Position numbers and translations under genes: made by a program
Notes under the pieces: model-generated
Told to the model about the DNA's origin: nothing
What the model saw: the letters and a program-made list of their open reading frames with translations, nothing else
Database searches by the model: none
Part shown: piece by piece, positions 26,853 to 36,417 of the stretch
Position numbering within the stretch: the first letter of the stretch is position 1
Layout: each line of letters opens with the position of its first letter
Assembly (NCBI GenBank): GCA_002724415.1
Contig: PBOU01000031.1
Span: 13,620 to 73,383 of the forward strand
Length of the DNA: 59,764 nucleotides
Direction of reading: 5' to 3'
From: Planctomycetaceae bacterium
GTDB taxonomy: Bacteria; Planctomycetota; Planctomycetia; Planctomycetales; Planctomycetaceae

Positions 26853-28151
26853 ATGACCGACCGCTTCTTCAAAGACACGCTTGGACATTGCCACCGCTTG
26901 CCCGTTTGGTTGTTGCTGTGGACGGCGGTGGCTGCGCCGGCCATTGGCGGCGATTGGCCCGGTTTTTTGGGGCCGCAGCGGAATGGAATCAGCACCGAGA
27001 CGGGGTTGCTGGACACGTTTCCGGCGACGGGTCCCAGGGTCGCCTGGCGGGTGTCCGGCGGGGTGGGGATGTCGGGTGTGGCCGTGGCCGATGGTCGCGT
27101 GGTGACGCTGGTCGAATCGGGGGCCAAGCAGCAGGTCTGGGCCCTGGACCTCGCCAATGGCAAGCCATTGTGGAAGACCGACATCGCGGCCGCCTACCGC
27201 AACGGGATGGGCAACGGTGCTCGCGCGACGCCGACGATTGCCGGTGATCAAGTGGTCGTGTTCACCGGCGAGGGGCAACTGGTGGTGTTGGCCTCCAGGA
27301 CCGGCAAGATCGTCTGGCAGCGAGACGTTGTCACATCGTTGAAGGGCCGCGTGGCCGATTACGGGATGGCCTGTTCGCCCCTGGTCGTCGGTGAACTGGT
27401 TGTCGTGACGCCGGGGGCTCCACAGGCCGCGGTGGCCGCCTACAAGCTGTCCGATGGCACTCCGGCCTGGACGGCCGGCAGCGGTCCGGCTGGTTATTCC
27501 TCCCCGGCTTTACTCAACGCCGGGGGCCGTCGCCAACTGGTGGCCTTTCTCGGCAACCAGGCGGTGGGGCTCGATCCGACCCGGGGCACGTCGCTGTGGC
27601 GGTACCCCTACGTGACCGATTACGACTGCAACATTGCCACGCCGGTGGCCGTCAAGGGGCGCGTGTTTCTCTCGTCCGGCGAGAACCATGGCAGCGTGAT
27701 GCTGGAGTTGAAGAAGTCCGGCACCGGTCTGGCCCCGTCGGTGACCTGGCAGTCCCAGGGACCTGGTGCGGTGATGCGAAACGAGTGGCAGACGTCGATC
27801 CTGTTGGGTGGGTACCTGTACGGGATGGACAACGTCGGCGGTGCTGGCCCGATCACTCACCTGGGTTGCCTGGACGCCGCCACCGGCAAGTTGGCCTGGA
27901 AACAGAAGCGGTTTGGTAAGGGGAACCTGATCGCCGCGGACGGCAAGCTCTGGATCAGCACGATGCGAGGAGAATTGGTCCTGGTGGCCGCGTCACCGAA
28001 GGGATTCCGGGAACTGGCGCGGGCCGAGGTGATTGGCCCGACCCGCCAAGCTCCATCGCTGGCACACGGCAAGTTGTTGCTGCGTGACGATGCCGAGATC
28101 CTTTGCCTGGATATCAAGAAGCCGGCTGCTCCTTCGGGTTCGGAACAGTAG
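26853..28151 (+). CDS. PQQ-like beta-propeller repeat protein, exported
   Basis: A 432-residue protein with a signal peptide (hydrophobic PVWLLLWTAVAAP, cleavage near IGGDW). The mature part is an eight-bladed-type propeller: repeats of VWALDLANGKPLW, VVLASRTGKIVW, LDAATGKLAWK and similar lines recur about every 40-50 residues. Planctomycetes have many such proteins. Some relatives assemble outer-membrane proteins (BamB) or are dehydrogenases, but no PQQ-dehydrogenase catalytic motif is seen here. GGAG at 26843-26846 is 6 bases from ATG 26853, which supports this start over ATG 26850. The next gene starts 22 bases downstream. Confidence 0.85.
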   Translation: MTDRFFKDTLGHCHRLPVWLLLWTAVAAPAIGGDWPGFLGPQRNGISTETGLLDTFPATGPRVAWRVSGGVGMSGVAVADGRVVTLVESGAKQQVWALDLANGKPLWKTDIAAAYRNGMGNGARATPTIAGDQVVVFTGEGQLVVLASRTGKIVWQRDVVTSLKGRVADYGMACSPLVVGELVVVTPGAPQAAVAAYKLSDGTPAWTAGSGPAGYSSPALLNAGGRRQLVAFLGNQAVGLDPTRGTSLWRYPYVTDYDCNIATPVAVKGRVFLSSGENHGSVMLELKKSGTGLAPSVTWQSQGPGAVMRNEWQTSILLGGYLYGMDNVGGAGPITHLGCLDAATGKLAWKQKRFGKGNLIAADGKLWISTMRGELVLVAASPKGFRELARAEVIGPTRQAPSLAHGKLLLRDDAEILCLDIKKPAAPSGSEQ

Positions 28152-28173
28152 GTCATCGAGAGGAAGTCCGGCC

Positions 28174-29040
28174 ATGTCTGCTGAACTGCTCGAACGCGAG
28201 GAGTATGTCGAGCAGGCGTACTTCTTTCGGGCCTACCGGGAACGTCTTGAAGATTCGGTGCCGTCCCAGGAGATCCTGTCACAACTCCGCGAGGAACTGC
28301 TCAGCAGCACGCGGTTGCCGGTCGCGTTGGAGGTGCTGGAGGGGGAATTGCTGTTGCGGGGCCAGCTGGTGGATGGGATGCAGCATCTCGGCCACTATTT
28401 CACCCCGTTCCAGATTTTCGTGATCGGGCAGTCCGAAGACGAGCGGGCGAAATTCGACCAGTACACGGCCCTGCGTGTGCTCGAGCAGGAGGCTGTCTAC
28501 CGCTCCGAGAATCCCACGCCACAGGGGCTGTTCATCTACCACTTCGAGGCGATCTCGCGCAACCACCTCGGGTACGACCGTGGCCTGGAGGCCGTCGCCG
28601 CTGACCCGATCTACAACGAGGAATTTCGCGAATGGATCCTGCGGATTCGTGCCGAACTGGGGGCGATTGATTTCGCCGACATGATCTACGTCCGCAGCGA
28701 ACAGATGGTTGTCGATCAGCGGCGGCAGAGGGGTGTCGATGACTGGGAGCCGGACTATCCGGTTCTGTTCGGGATCCGGGAGGGCCGGATCGCCCGGGCC
28801 AATCGCGGCAAGGATCCGCTCTACATGTTTGCCGCGCTCCAGCGACAACTGCATTTCCCCCAGGTTCCTCGGCTTCGCAAAGCCCGGGACGTGGAACTCG
28901 ACCCGGTGCTGGAACGCCGATTGCTGACGATCGAGAAGAGGTTGCAACTGGCGGAGTCGGAACTCAAGGGAGGCATCGACCTGTCAGAATTCTATGTCGA
29001 GCCGGACGACGGGGTGGTTCCTCCGGGGCCGGCGTCGTGA
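28174..29040 (+). CDS. Conserved-looking planctomycete protein of unknown function
   Basis: A 288-residue soluble protein with no signal peptide or membrane segment. It is mostly alpha-helical by composition, with many Glu, Arg and Tyr residues, and begins MSAELLEREEYVEQAYFFRAYRERL. A GAGAGGAAG ribosome site lies 8-15 bases before the ATG, which fixes the start; a longer in-frame extension would overlap the upstream gene. The end (about residues 245-270) has a short coiled-coil-like stretch (RRLLTIEKRLQLAESEL). I recognise similar sequences as planctomycete hypotheticals but know no function. It follows the PQQ-propeller gene closely and probably shares its transcript. Confidence 0.75.
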   Translation: MSAELLEREEYVEQAYFFRAYRERLEDSVPSQEILSQLREELLSSTRLPVALEVLEGELLLRGQLVDGMQHLGHYFTPFQIFVIGQSEDERAKFDQYTALRVLEQEAVYRSENPTPQGLFIYHFEAISRNHLGYDRGLEAVAADPIYNEEFREWILRIRAELGAIDFADMIYVRSEQMVVDQRRQRGVDDWEPDYPVLFGIREGRIARANRGKDPLYMFAALQRQLHFPQVPRLRKARDVELDPVLERRLLTIEKRLQLAESELKGGIDLSEFYVEPDDGVVPPGPAS

Positions 29041-29115
29041 TCACCTGCGGGGCTCATCAAGGACGGGTCTTCACCCGCAACGGGTGCTGGTGTCGGTCGG
29101 AAGGATGATCAATTG

Positions 29116-29925
29116 ATGGCTGGCGATGAGTTCGAGTTGTCCGGACCAGAGAGGCTCACGGGGCACCTGTACGACTACCCGGCCTACTACGATCTGATCT
29201 TTGGCAGTGATTGTGCGGCCGAATTGTCCTTTTTCGAGGACTGTTTCGAACACTTCGCCGGGCGAACGGTCCGGAGACTCTTTGAACCGGCCTGTGGGAC
29301 GGGACGGTTGCTGGTGCGTCTGGCTGGTCGTGGGTACGTCGTTGCGGGCAACGATCTGAATCCCCGGGCCGTGGATTACTGCAATCAACGTTTCAAGCGG
29401 GCCGGTTGGGATCCTCCGGCGACCGTGGGTGATATGGCGGATTTTCGGCTGCGACGGAAAGTGGACGCCGTTTTCAACACGATCAACAGCGTCAGGCACC
29501 TCGACAGTGAGTCGGCCGCGCGGAGTCACCTGGCGTGCGTCGCCGATGGGTTGGCTCGGGGGGGGCTGTACCTGCTGGGGTTGCACCTGACGCCTGGCAG
29601 CGGGCCACGAGACATGGGGGAAACGTGGTCGGCCCGGCGTGGTCACCTGGCCATCGTGTCCAACCTGCAGAGTGTTTCGATTGACCGTCGCCGGCGGGTC
29701 GAGAGATTCGAGATGACCTTTGACATCTACACGCCAACGCGTCACAGGCGAATCGAGGGGATCCTGAAGTACCGCACCTACACGCTGGCACAGATCCGCC
29801 GGCTGGTGGCTTCGGTGCCGTCACTGGAGTGGATCGAGTCGTTCGATTTTTGTTACGACGTGGATCATCCGATCACGGTTGATGAGTGGACCGAAGACGT
29901 GGTGCTGGTGTTGCGGAAGCGTTGA
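29116..29925 (+). CDS. Class I SAM-dependent methyltransferase
   Basis: A 269-residue cytosolic protein. Motif I is FEPACGTGRLL (residues 56-66), and NDL at 79-81 supplies the acidic residue that binds the SAM ribose. GDMADFRL and the FNTINSVRHL segment follow in the expected places for motifs II-III. The N-terminal YDYPAYYDLIFG resembles the small-molecule methyltransferase cap. ATG 29116 is preceded by AAGGA at about 10 bases. The substrate is not evident. It is 75 bases after the previous gene and may be part of its unit. Confidence 0.84.
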   Translation: MAGDEFELSGPERLTGHLYDYPAYYDLIFGSDCAAELSFFEDCFEHFAGRTVRRLFEPACGTGRLLVRLAGRGYVVAGNDLNPRAVDYCNQRFKRAGWDPPATVGDMADFRLRRKVDAVFNTINSVRHLDSESAARSHLACVADGLARGGLYLLGLHLTPGSGPRDMGETWSARRGHLAIVSNLQSVSIDRRRRVERFEMTFDIYTPTRHRRIEGILKYRTYTLAQIRRLVASVPSLEWIESFDFCYDVDHPITVDEWTEDVVLVLRKR

Positions 29926-29947
29926 ACGCCGGCCCCGTCCATACTGA

Positions 29948-29977
29948 TTGACTGGTCCGTGGAACGAATCCTAGAAT
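29948..29977 (+). promoter_or_regulatory. Sigma-70-like promoter for the four-gene exported cassette
   Basis: A TTGACT -35 hexamer and a TAGAAT -10 hexamer are separated by 18 bases, each with five of six matches to the consensus. The -10 ends 94 bases before the ATG at 30072. This is the best promoter match that I saw in the window. Confidence 0.5.
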
Positions 29978-30071
29978 AGAGTTTTGGCAGGATCTCGACG
30001 GGAGCCTGTCGTGCCCGCCTCTGTTTCCGTGTCTCACCAGGCACCGGTTTCCAGTTTTTCCATCAGGTCTT

Positions 30072-32471
30072 ATGCGTTTCATACCTCTCCTGGCGATTGC
30101 CCTGCTGTGCGCGTTGGACGCCAGTGCCTCCGACGTGGTCGTGCGTCCTGAACGGGTCGACTTGAATTCGCCCGAAGACTCGGTGCAGGTGCTGGTCGAG
30201 ACCATCTCGGGAGGACGGTTGGTTGACCGGACCCGGGAGTCCAAGTGGTCGATCGCCGATGCGGCGATTGCCCGGGTGGATGCCACTGGCATGGTGACAC
30301 CGCTGGCCAACGGACAAACACAGTTGGTGATCAGCCTGGACGGCGGTGACCGAACGATACCAGTCCATGTTGGAGGTGTGACCCAGCCGCGACCGTTGTC
30401 CTTCCAGGAGGAGGTGATCCCGATCCTGACCAAGGCCCGGTGCAATTCGGGAGGATGTCACGGCAAGGCCGAGGGGCAGAACGGGTTCAAGCTGAGCGTT
30501 TTCGGATTCGATCCCCGGGCCGATCACGACGCATTGACGAAGGAAAAACGGGGTGGACGCGTCTCGCTGGCGGTGCCGGCTGGCAGCCTGCTGCTGACCA
30601 AGGGAGCCGCCATGGTGCCACATGGTGGTGGACGCAAGCTGGAACCGGCCGGGCGTCGTTACCGAAGATTGCGACGCTGGATTGCCGAGGGAGCCCGTTA
30701 CGACGTGCCAGGACGGGTTTGTACGTCGATTCGTGTTGATCCGCCCCAGCGGCTCATGGGAGCACGACAGGACCAGCAATTGCGGGTGATTGCCACCGAC
30801 TCGGAAGGCAACAACTGGTGCGTGACGGCAGAAGCCGAATTTGAATCCAACAATGACGTGATCGCCACGGTCAACCGTCGTGGCCTGGTGGTCACGACAG
30901 AGGTTCCCGGCGAGGCAGCGATCCTGGTCAGGTACATGGGACAGGTGGCCGTCAGCCGGATCACCCGTCCTCAGCCGGGCGTCGTGTTCCAGCGGCCGCC
31001 GGAACACAACTTCATCGACAAACACGTGTGGGATCGGCTGACCGAACTGGGTATCCCGCCGAGTCCGCTCGCCGATGATGCGACGTTTCTCCGCCGGGCC
31101 CACCTGGACACGATTGGCACGTTGCCGACAGTGACCGAGACGCGAGCGTTCCTGGCCGACAAGGCCCCCGACAAGCGGGATCGGGTCGTGGCGAAGTTGC
31201 TCGACCGACGGGAATATGCCTTTTTCTGGGCGATGAAGTGGGCCGATGTGCTTCGGGTCGACAACGCGCAACTGAAGCCGCAGGCGACAGTGGCCATCAC
31301 CCGCTGGCTGCGTCGCCAGATGGCCGAGAACGTTCCCTTCGACCGGTTTGCTCGCGAGATCCTGACCGTCCGGGGGAACACGAGATCGGAAACGCCGGCT
31401 GCTGTCTACTCGGTGATGAAATCTCCCGAGGACCTGGCTCGCTCGATGAGCCAGCTGTTCCTGGGAGTGCGAATCGAGTGTGCACAGTGCCATCACCATC
31501 CATTCGAGAAATGGGGACAGAAAGATTACTTCGCCCTGGCGGGGTTCTTCACCGGGGTCAAGCGAGATGGGCGAAGCGGGGGGAGTCAGAAGATCACCGA
31601 CGGACCCGGATCGGATCTCAAGCATCCGCGGAGCGGCCTGTTGGTCCCGACGGCCGGTCTGGGCAGTGCCCCGATCACCCTCGAGGATCCCCGGGACAGG
31701 AGGCGAGCGCTGTCGGACTGGATGACCGCTCCGGAGAACCCGTTCTTCGCCCGCACGATCGTCAATCGGCTCTGGGCGCACTACTTCGGACGTGGGTTGG
31801 TCGAACCGATCGACGACCACCGGGCGACCAACCCGGCCTCCAACGAGAAGTTGCTCACCGCCCTGGCCTCCGAATTCCGGCGACAGAAGTACGACATCAA
31901 GGCGTTGACCCGCACACTGCTGGCATCACGGGCTTACCAGTTGTCTTCGTCGACCCTGCCGGACAACGAACTCGACGACCAGAACTTCTCCCATGCGACG
32001 AAAAAGGCGCTGTCAGCGGAGGTGCTGCTGGATGCGATCTGCCAGGCGACGGGAGTCCCCGAACAGTTCAACGGCTGGCCGACCGGTTCGCGGGCCATCG
32101 AGATCTGGGACAATCGTCTGCCGTCCTACTTTTTTGTCATCTTCGGCCGACCGCAACGCAACAGCGTTTGCGAATGCGAGCGAGGCAACGAACCGAGCAT
32201 CTCCCAGGCGTTGCACCTGATGAATTCGCCGGAGTCTTTCCAGAAGATCCGTCACCGGGATGGTCGGGCCGCGGGCCTGGCGTCCGAGAAGCTTTCCGAC
32301 GAACAAGTGATCAACGAGTTGTTCCTGGCGACGTTGTCGCGCGTGGCTACCGATGGCGAACGGAAATTGCTACTGGCAGCCTTCCGAGAAAGTTCTGGCA
32401 ATCGTCGTGAGGCGGTCGAGGACATTCTGTGGACGCTCTTGAACACCAAGGAGTTCTTGTACAATCACTAG
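30072..32471 (+). CDS. Big_2-PSCyt-like-DUF1549-DUF1553 secreted protein
   Basis: A 799-residue exported protein. After a signal peptide (residues 1-19) comes a Big_2-type immunoglobulin-like domain (about 22-102, with SKWSIADAAIARVDATGMVTPL). Next is a cytochrome-like segment with the motif CNSGGCHGK (residues 124-130), a CX4CH spacing rather than CxxCH. A second Big_2-like stretch lies at about 220-300, and DUF1549 spans about 310-500 with a normal CAQCH at 470-474. DUF1553 fills about 550-795 (RRALSDWMTAPENPFFARTIVNRLW). It heads a four-gene run with a good upstream promoter. Function is unknown; it is presumably periplasmic or surface-exposed. Confidence 0.92.
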   Translation: MRFIPLLAIALLCALDASASDVVVRPERVDLNSPEDSVQVLVETISGGRLVDRTRESKWSIADAAIARVDATGMVTPLANGQTQLVISLDGGDRTIPVHVGGVTQPRPLSFQEEVIPILTKARCNSGGCHGKAEGQNGFKLSVFGFDPRADHDALTKEKRGGRVSLAVPAGSLLLTKGAAMVPHGGGRKLEPAGRRYRRLRRWIAEGARYDVPGRVCTSIRVDPPQRLMGARQDQQLRVIATDSEGNNWCVTAEAEFESNNDVIATVNRRGLVVTTEVPGEAAILVRYMGQVAVSRITRPQPGVVFQRPPEHNFIDKHVWDRLTELGIPPSPLADDATFLRRAHLDTIGTLPTVTETRAFLADKAPDKRDRVVAKLLDRREYAFFWAMKWADVLRVDNAQLKPQATVAITRWLRRQMAENVPFDRFAREILTVRGNTRSETPAAVYSVMKSPEDLARSMSQLFLGVRIECAQCHHHPFEKWGQKDYFALAGFFTGVKRDGRSGGSQKITDGPGSDLKHPRSGLLVPTAGLGSAPITLEDPRDRRRALSDWMTAPENPFFARTIVNRLWAHYFGRGLVEPIDDHRATNPASNEKLLTALASEFRRQKYDIKALTRTLLASRAYQLSSSTLPDNELDDQNFSHATKKALSAEVLLDAICQATGVPEQFNGWPTGSRAIEIWDNRLPSYFFVIFGRPQRNSVCECERGNEPSISQALHLMNSPESFQKIRHRDGRAAGLASEKLSDEQVINELFLATLSRVATDGERKLLLAAFRESSGNRREAVEDILWTLLNTKEFLYNH

Positions 32472-32533
32472 GCCCCATGGGTCGATGACAAAGACTGGTG
32501 GGAACACCGGTCAACAATAGAGCGAGGTGTGTG

Positions 32534-33883
32534 ATGTTGAGCTTGTCGCTGGGTCGAACGGATGGACGGTTCTGTGACGGTGTGTCGCGCCGCCAGATGT
32601 TGAGGTTGGGTGGAACGGGAGCCCTGGGCGGGCTGTCGTTGCCGGGGTTGCTCGAACTTGAGGCGAAGGCCAAATCGCAGCGGCGGGCCCAGGCCAAGTC
32701 GGTGATCATGATCTTCCTGGAGGGTGGTCCCAGCCATATCGACATGTGGGATCTCAAGCCACAGGCTCCCAAGGAGGTCAGGGGAACATTCCATCCGATT
32801 TCGACCAACGTGCCCGGCACCCAGATCGGCAACATCCTGCCCAAGTGTGCCCAGGTCACCGACAAGTTCACGATCCTGCGGTCTCACAGCCACCGTGACA
32901 ACGGCCACCAGACCGGACGCCACTGGTGCCTGACCGGCCACCCACCCACTTTTAACGATGGCCAAGCCACCGCCTCGCCCTGGAATGGCGTGTACCCGTC
33001 GATCGGTTCGATGGTCTCTCGCGAACTGGGCCTCGGCGGTGCCGTGCCTCCCTACATCTGCGTTCCCGAGCCCATGGGGCCCGGGGGACCCGGCTTCTTC
33101 GGCGCCAAGTACTCACCATTCGTGATCGAGACGGATCCGGTGCAGCCGGATTTCCAGGTCCGTGACCTGAACCTGGCCGCCGGCACCAGTCGTCGCCGCT
33201 TTGATCTCCGTCGTCGCCTGCTTTCTGGTGTCGAGCAACTCGCCCAGGGGCGTACCCGGCGCGGTCGGGCGGCCTCGATGTCGACCTATTACGAGAAGGC
33301 TCTCGAGTTGATCACGTCGCCGGCTGCTCGCAAGGCGTTCGACATGAACTCCGAGAATCCCAAGTTGCGCGAACGCTACGGGCTGACCTCACTGGGCCAG
33401 TGCTGCCTGCTGGGCCGCCGACTTGTCGAGGCGGGCTGCCGGTTTGTCGGTATCAGCCACGGAAGCTGGGACACGCACGTCGACAACTTCACCAGCCACG
33501 AGAAGGCGTTGGTTCCGCATGCCGATGCCGCGCTGTCGACATTGCTGACCGACCTGTACGACCGCGGATTGCTCGACGAGACACTGGTGGTCATGTGGGG
33601 CGAGATGGGCCGGACGCCGAGAATCAACGGCAACGCTGGCCGGGACCACTGGTCACAGTGCCAGAGTGTGATCCTGGCCGGGGGCGGCATCAAGCCGGGC
33701 ACCGTGGTTGGTGCCAGCGACAAGACCGCGAGCTATCCCAGCACGACCCCTTACGGGATTCACGATCTGCTGCGAACGATTCTCGGCCAACTGGGAATCG
33801 ATGCCGATCGCCAGTACCTGACTCCGTTGGGGCGTCCCGTGCCGCTGGTCAAGGGCGGTACGTTCATTGATGAACTGGTCTGA
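32534..33883 (+). CDS. DUF1501 exported protein of the four-gene cassette
   Basis: A 449-residue DUF1501 protein beginning at ATG 32534. The twin-arginine motif is SRRQMLRLGGTG near residues 18-29. Family blocks are FLEGGPSHIDMWDLKPQAP, SWDTHVDNFTSH and GEMGRTPRINGNAGRDH. The WDTH and DLKP forms match the orphan DUF1501 proteins at 15416 and 57039. It follows the Big_2/DUF1549 gene after 62 bases. The alkaline-phosphatase-like fold is known for the family; the substrate is not. Confidence 0.92.
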   Translation: MLSLSLGRTDGRFCDGVSRRQMLRLGGTGALGGLSLPGLLELEAKAKSQRRAQAKSVIMIFLEGGPSHIDMWDLKPQAPKEVRGTFHPISTNVPGTQIGNILPKCAQVTDKFTILRSHSHRDNGHQTGRHWCLTGHPPTFNDGQATASPWNGVYPSIGSMVSRELGLGGAVPPYICVPEPMGPGGPGFFGAKYSPFVIETDPVQPDFQVRDLNLAAGTSRRRFDLRRRLLSGVEQLAQGRTRRGRAASMSTYYEKALELITSPAARKAFDMNSENPKLRERYGLTSLGQCCLLGRRLVEAGCRFVGISHGSWDTHVDNFTSHEKALVPHADAALSTLLTDLYDRGLLDETLVVMWGEMGRTPRINGNAGRDHWSQCQSVILAGGGIKPGTVVGASDKTASYPSTTPYGIHDLLRTILGQLGIDADRQYLTPLGRPVPLVKGGTFIDELV

Positions 33884-33920
33884 TCGGCCACGTGATCCTG
33901 TCCCGGGGGGAGACGAGCGA

Positions 33921-36320
33921 ATGTGGATGAAGCCGTCGGCGACGGTCTGCGTGTTGTGGATGGCGGTCGCAATCGGCCTGGTCGAGGCGCCATTGCAGGC
34001 CCAGGCCCCGGGGGTCGGTCACACGTTTCCGGCTGGAGGCAAGGCGGGAACGACCGTCACGGTTCAGCTGGGAGGTTACGATTTCACTCCGGATATCGAC
34101 TACTTCCTGCACCATCCCCAGGCGACTCTGAAGGTCAGCGGGCAACTGGGGCCCTACCTCGTGGCACCACCGCCGTACTGGTTTGGCCCCAAGGGACGTT
34201 CCAGTGCCTTCAAGATCCCTCGGGAATTGACCGCCACTTTCACTCTGCCGGCGGGGTTGCCGCGGGGCCCGATTCACTGGCAGGTGTCCAACGCCAACGG
34301 AGCGTCGGGCACGGCCGTGTTCTTCGTCGGGGATGGACCCGAGGTGCTCGAGTCGCGTCTGCAGTCGGAGCCCCAGCTGCTGGCCAAGTTGCCGGTGACC
34401 GTCAATGGCCGGCTGTCAAAGATTGCTGAGGTCGATCGCTACACGGTGACGGCGGCGGCTGATGGCTGCCTGACGGTCGAACTCTATGCCCGGCGGCTCG
34501 GCGCGGACTTCAACGGCACGCTGAAGATCCGGGACGCCGACGGCAAACTGATGGCCGACCTGATCGACACCGAGGGCACGGATTGTGTGGCCACGGTCAC
34601 CGTCCGCAAGGGACAGACCTACACGATCGAATTGGCCGATCTGGATCATCGGGGGCACCGTTCGTTTGTCTATCGCCTGGAAGTGATCGCGGGGCCGAGG
34701 GTTGTGGCCTGTTTGCCCAGTGGCGGCCGTCCTGGCACGACCGTTCCCGTGACTTTTGTCGGTTACGGGATCAAGAGTGGCGTGGCACAACTGGAGACGC
34801 TGGTCAGCAACGTGGTTTTTCCGAAGGACGATGCCGGGACCGGCTGGTACCAGCACCGGTTGCAAACTCCACACGGGCAGGCCCTGCCCGTGTCGCTGCG
34901 GCTGGCGGACTTTGCCGAACTGGTGGAACCCACTGCGGGTGCCGCGCGGTCACTGGCTCCGGGGGCGGCCATCACCGGCACCCTGTCCAAGCGGGGGGAG
35001 ATCGACGAGTACTCGTTCCCGGCCAAGGCCGGACAGATGTTCCGGTTCGAGGCGATCTCGGCGCAGATCGGTACGCGGCTGGACCCCGTGCTCCGCGTTG
35101 TCGACAAGGACGACAAGCAGGTTGCGGTCAACGACGATTTCGGGAACACACTTGATGCCCGTCTCGACTTCAAGGCTCCGGCCGACGGGACCTATCGCCT
35201 GCGTCTCCACAACGGCACCGGAGAGGACGGTCGGATCGATTCGGTTTATCGCCTGACCTCTCGGCTGCAATCGCCCGGGTTCACCCTGTCGCTGCCGCAG
35301 GCCTTTGCTGCCCCCGTTGGAGGCAAGGCCGCTTTGACTGTCTCGTGCCTGCGGACCGGGGGATTTGCCGAGGAGATCTCGCTGAAGTTCGCAGGGTTGC
35401 CCGAGGGAGTCACCGTTCCGGCGGAGATCAAGATTCCCAAGGGAAAGAACCAGGTGAAGGTCAATGTCGAGGTGGCCAAGACGTCGGGCACCGACGTCGC
35501 CTTCGTGACGTTGACCGGAACGGCCATGCTGGAGAAGCAACCGGTGACCGTGACGGCACGGACCAGTTTCGGTGGCGACCTGGTGCCTCGCCGGGCCACC
35601 GCCAGGTTCGACAACCGGATGCTGCTGGCACGCACCATGGCTTCGCCGGTGACGCTCGATTTGATCGACCGCAACCGACAGCGGCCGGTGCATCGGGGCA
35701 CCACCTATCCGGCCGACTTCATCATCAAGCGCGACGAGGGGTTTGACGGGCCGATCCGCGTGAGGATGGCTGCCGCACAGCAACGCCGCGTGCAGGGGAT
35801 GCGGGGGCCGGTGATCCAGGTTCCCAAGGGGGCCGAACGCGTGCAGTATCCGTGCTTCATGCCCGAGTGGCTCGAGACCGACCGAACAACCCGGTTCCTG
35901 GTGCACTCGGTGGCTGTCCAGAAGGACGCGAAGGGCCGTGAGCGGCACCTGGTCAAGGGGTCAATCGGCAACATCACGATGATCCTGGAAGGAGCGTTGC
36001 TGAAACTGGCCCACCGTGCTGGCGAGTTGACGGTGGCCCCGGGAGGGAGTTTCGAGGTGCCGGTGGCGGTGTCACGATCGGCGAAGCTCTCCGAGACGGC
36101 GGTTGTCCGCATCGAGGTGCCCGAACCACTGGTGGGGCTGATCAAGTCCGAACCACTGGTGCTCAAGCCCGGCCAGGGCACCGGAATTCTGAAGGTCATG
36201 ACATTGCCCGACGCAAAACTTGACGGGGACTGGCAGATCAAGCTGGTGGCAACCGCGTTGCAACAGGGCCGCTGGCCGGTGGTGTCGGTGATCAAGGTGC
36301 CGGTTCGTTTTGCGCGTTGA
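33921..36320 (+). CDS. Secreted PPC-domain (pre-peptidase C-terminal) protein
   Basis: A 799-residue exported protein without a recognisable catalytic domain. After a signal peptide (about 1-27, cleavage near QAQAPG) come repeated beta-sandwich modules. One PPC-type repeat is clear at about 355-455 (AITGTLSKRGEIDEYSFPAKAGQMFRFE, then VAVNDDFGN). An earlier related module with LTVELYARRLGADFNG lies near 175-245. GGGGGAG at 33906-33912 lies about 8 bases before ATG 33921 and supports this start over an upstream ATG at 33867 inside the DUF1501 gene. It may bind carbohydrate or serve as a surface partner of the DUF1549 and DUF1501 proteins. Confidence 0.83.
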   Translation: MWMKPSATVCVLWMAVAIGLVEAPLQAQAPGVGHTFPAGGKAGTTVTVQLGGYDFTPDIDYFLHHPQATLKVSGQLGPYLVAPPPYWFGPKGRSSAFKIPRELTATFTLPAGLPRGPIHWQVSNANGASGTAVFFVGDGPEVLESRLQSEPQLLAKLPVTVNGRLSKIAEVDRYTVTAAADGCLTVELYARRLGADFNGTLKIRDADGKLMADLIDTEGTDCVATVTVRKGQTYTIELADLDHRGHRSFVYRLEVIAGPRVVACLPSGGRPGTTVPVTFVGYGIKSGVAQLETLVSNVVFPKDDAGTGWYQHRLQTPHGQALPVSLRLADFAELVEPTAGAARSLAPGAAITGTLSKRGEIDEYSFPAKAGQMFRFEAISAQIGTRLDPVLRVVDKDDKQVAVNDDFGNTLDARLDFKAPADGTYRLRLHNGTGEDGRIDSVYRLTSRLQSPGFTLSLPQAFAAPVGGKAALTVSCLRTGGFAEEISLKFAGLPEGVTVPAEIKIPKGKNQVKVNVEVAKTSGTDVAFVTLTGTAMLEKQPVTVTARTSFGGDLVPRRATARFDNRMLLARTMASPVTLDLIDRNRQRPVHRGTTYPADFIIKRDEGFDGPIRVRMAAAQQRRVQGMRGPVIQVPKGAERVQYPCFMPEWLETDRTTRFLVHSVAVQKDAKGRERHLVKGSIGNITMILEGALLKLAHRAGELTVAPGGSFEVPVAVSRSAKLSETAVVRIEVPEPLVGLIKSEPLVLKPGQGTGILKVMTLPDAKLDGDWQIKLVATALQQGRWPVVSVIKVPVRFAR

Positions 36321-36417
36321 TGCCGGTGACTGGAATCCTCGCGGCTCCGGTGGCATGCTGCGTCCAGTGCGCCGCCGAACGAGCGGAACTCCGGGAGACC
36401 AAAGGAGGCAAGTGCCG

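Noticed and set aside
30063-31820. A 585-codon open frame on the minus strand opposite the Big_2-DUF1549 gene.
   Set aside because: Same artefact: the plus strand has a signal peptide, heme motifs and family blocks, while the antisense translation is rich in Arg, Gly and His without motifs.
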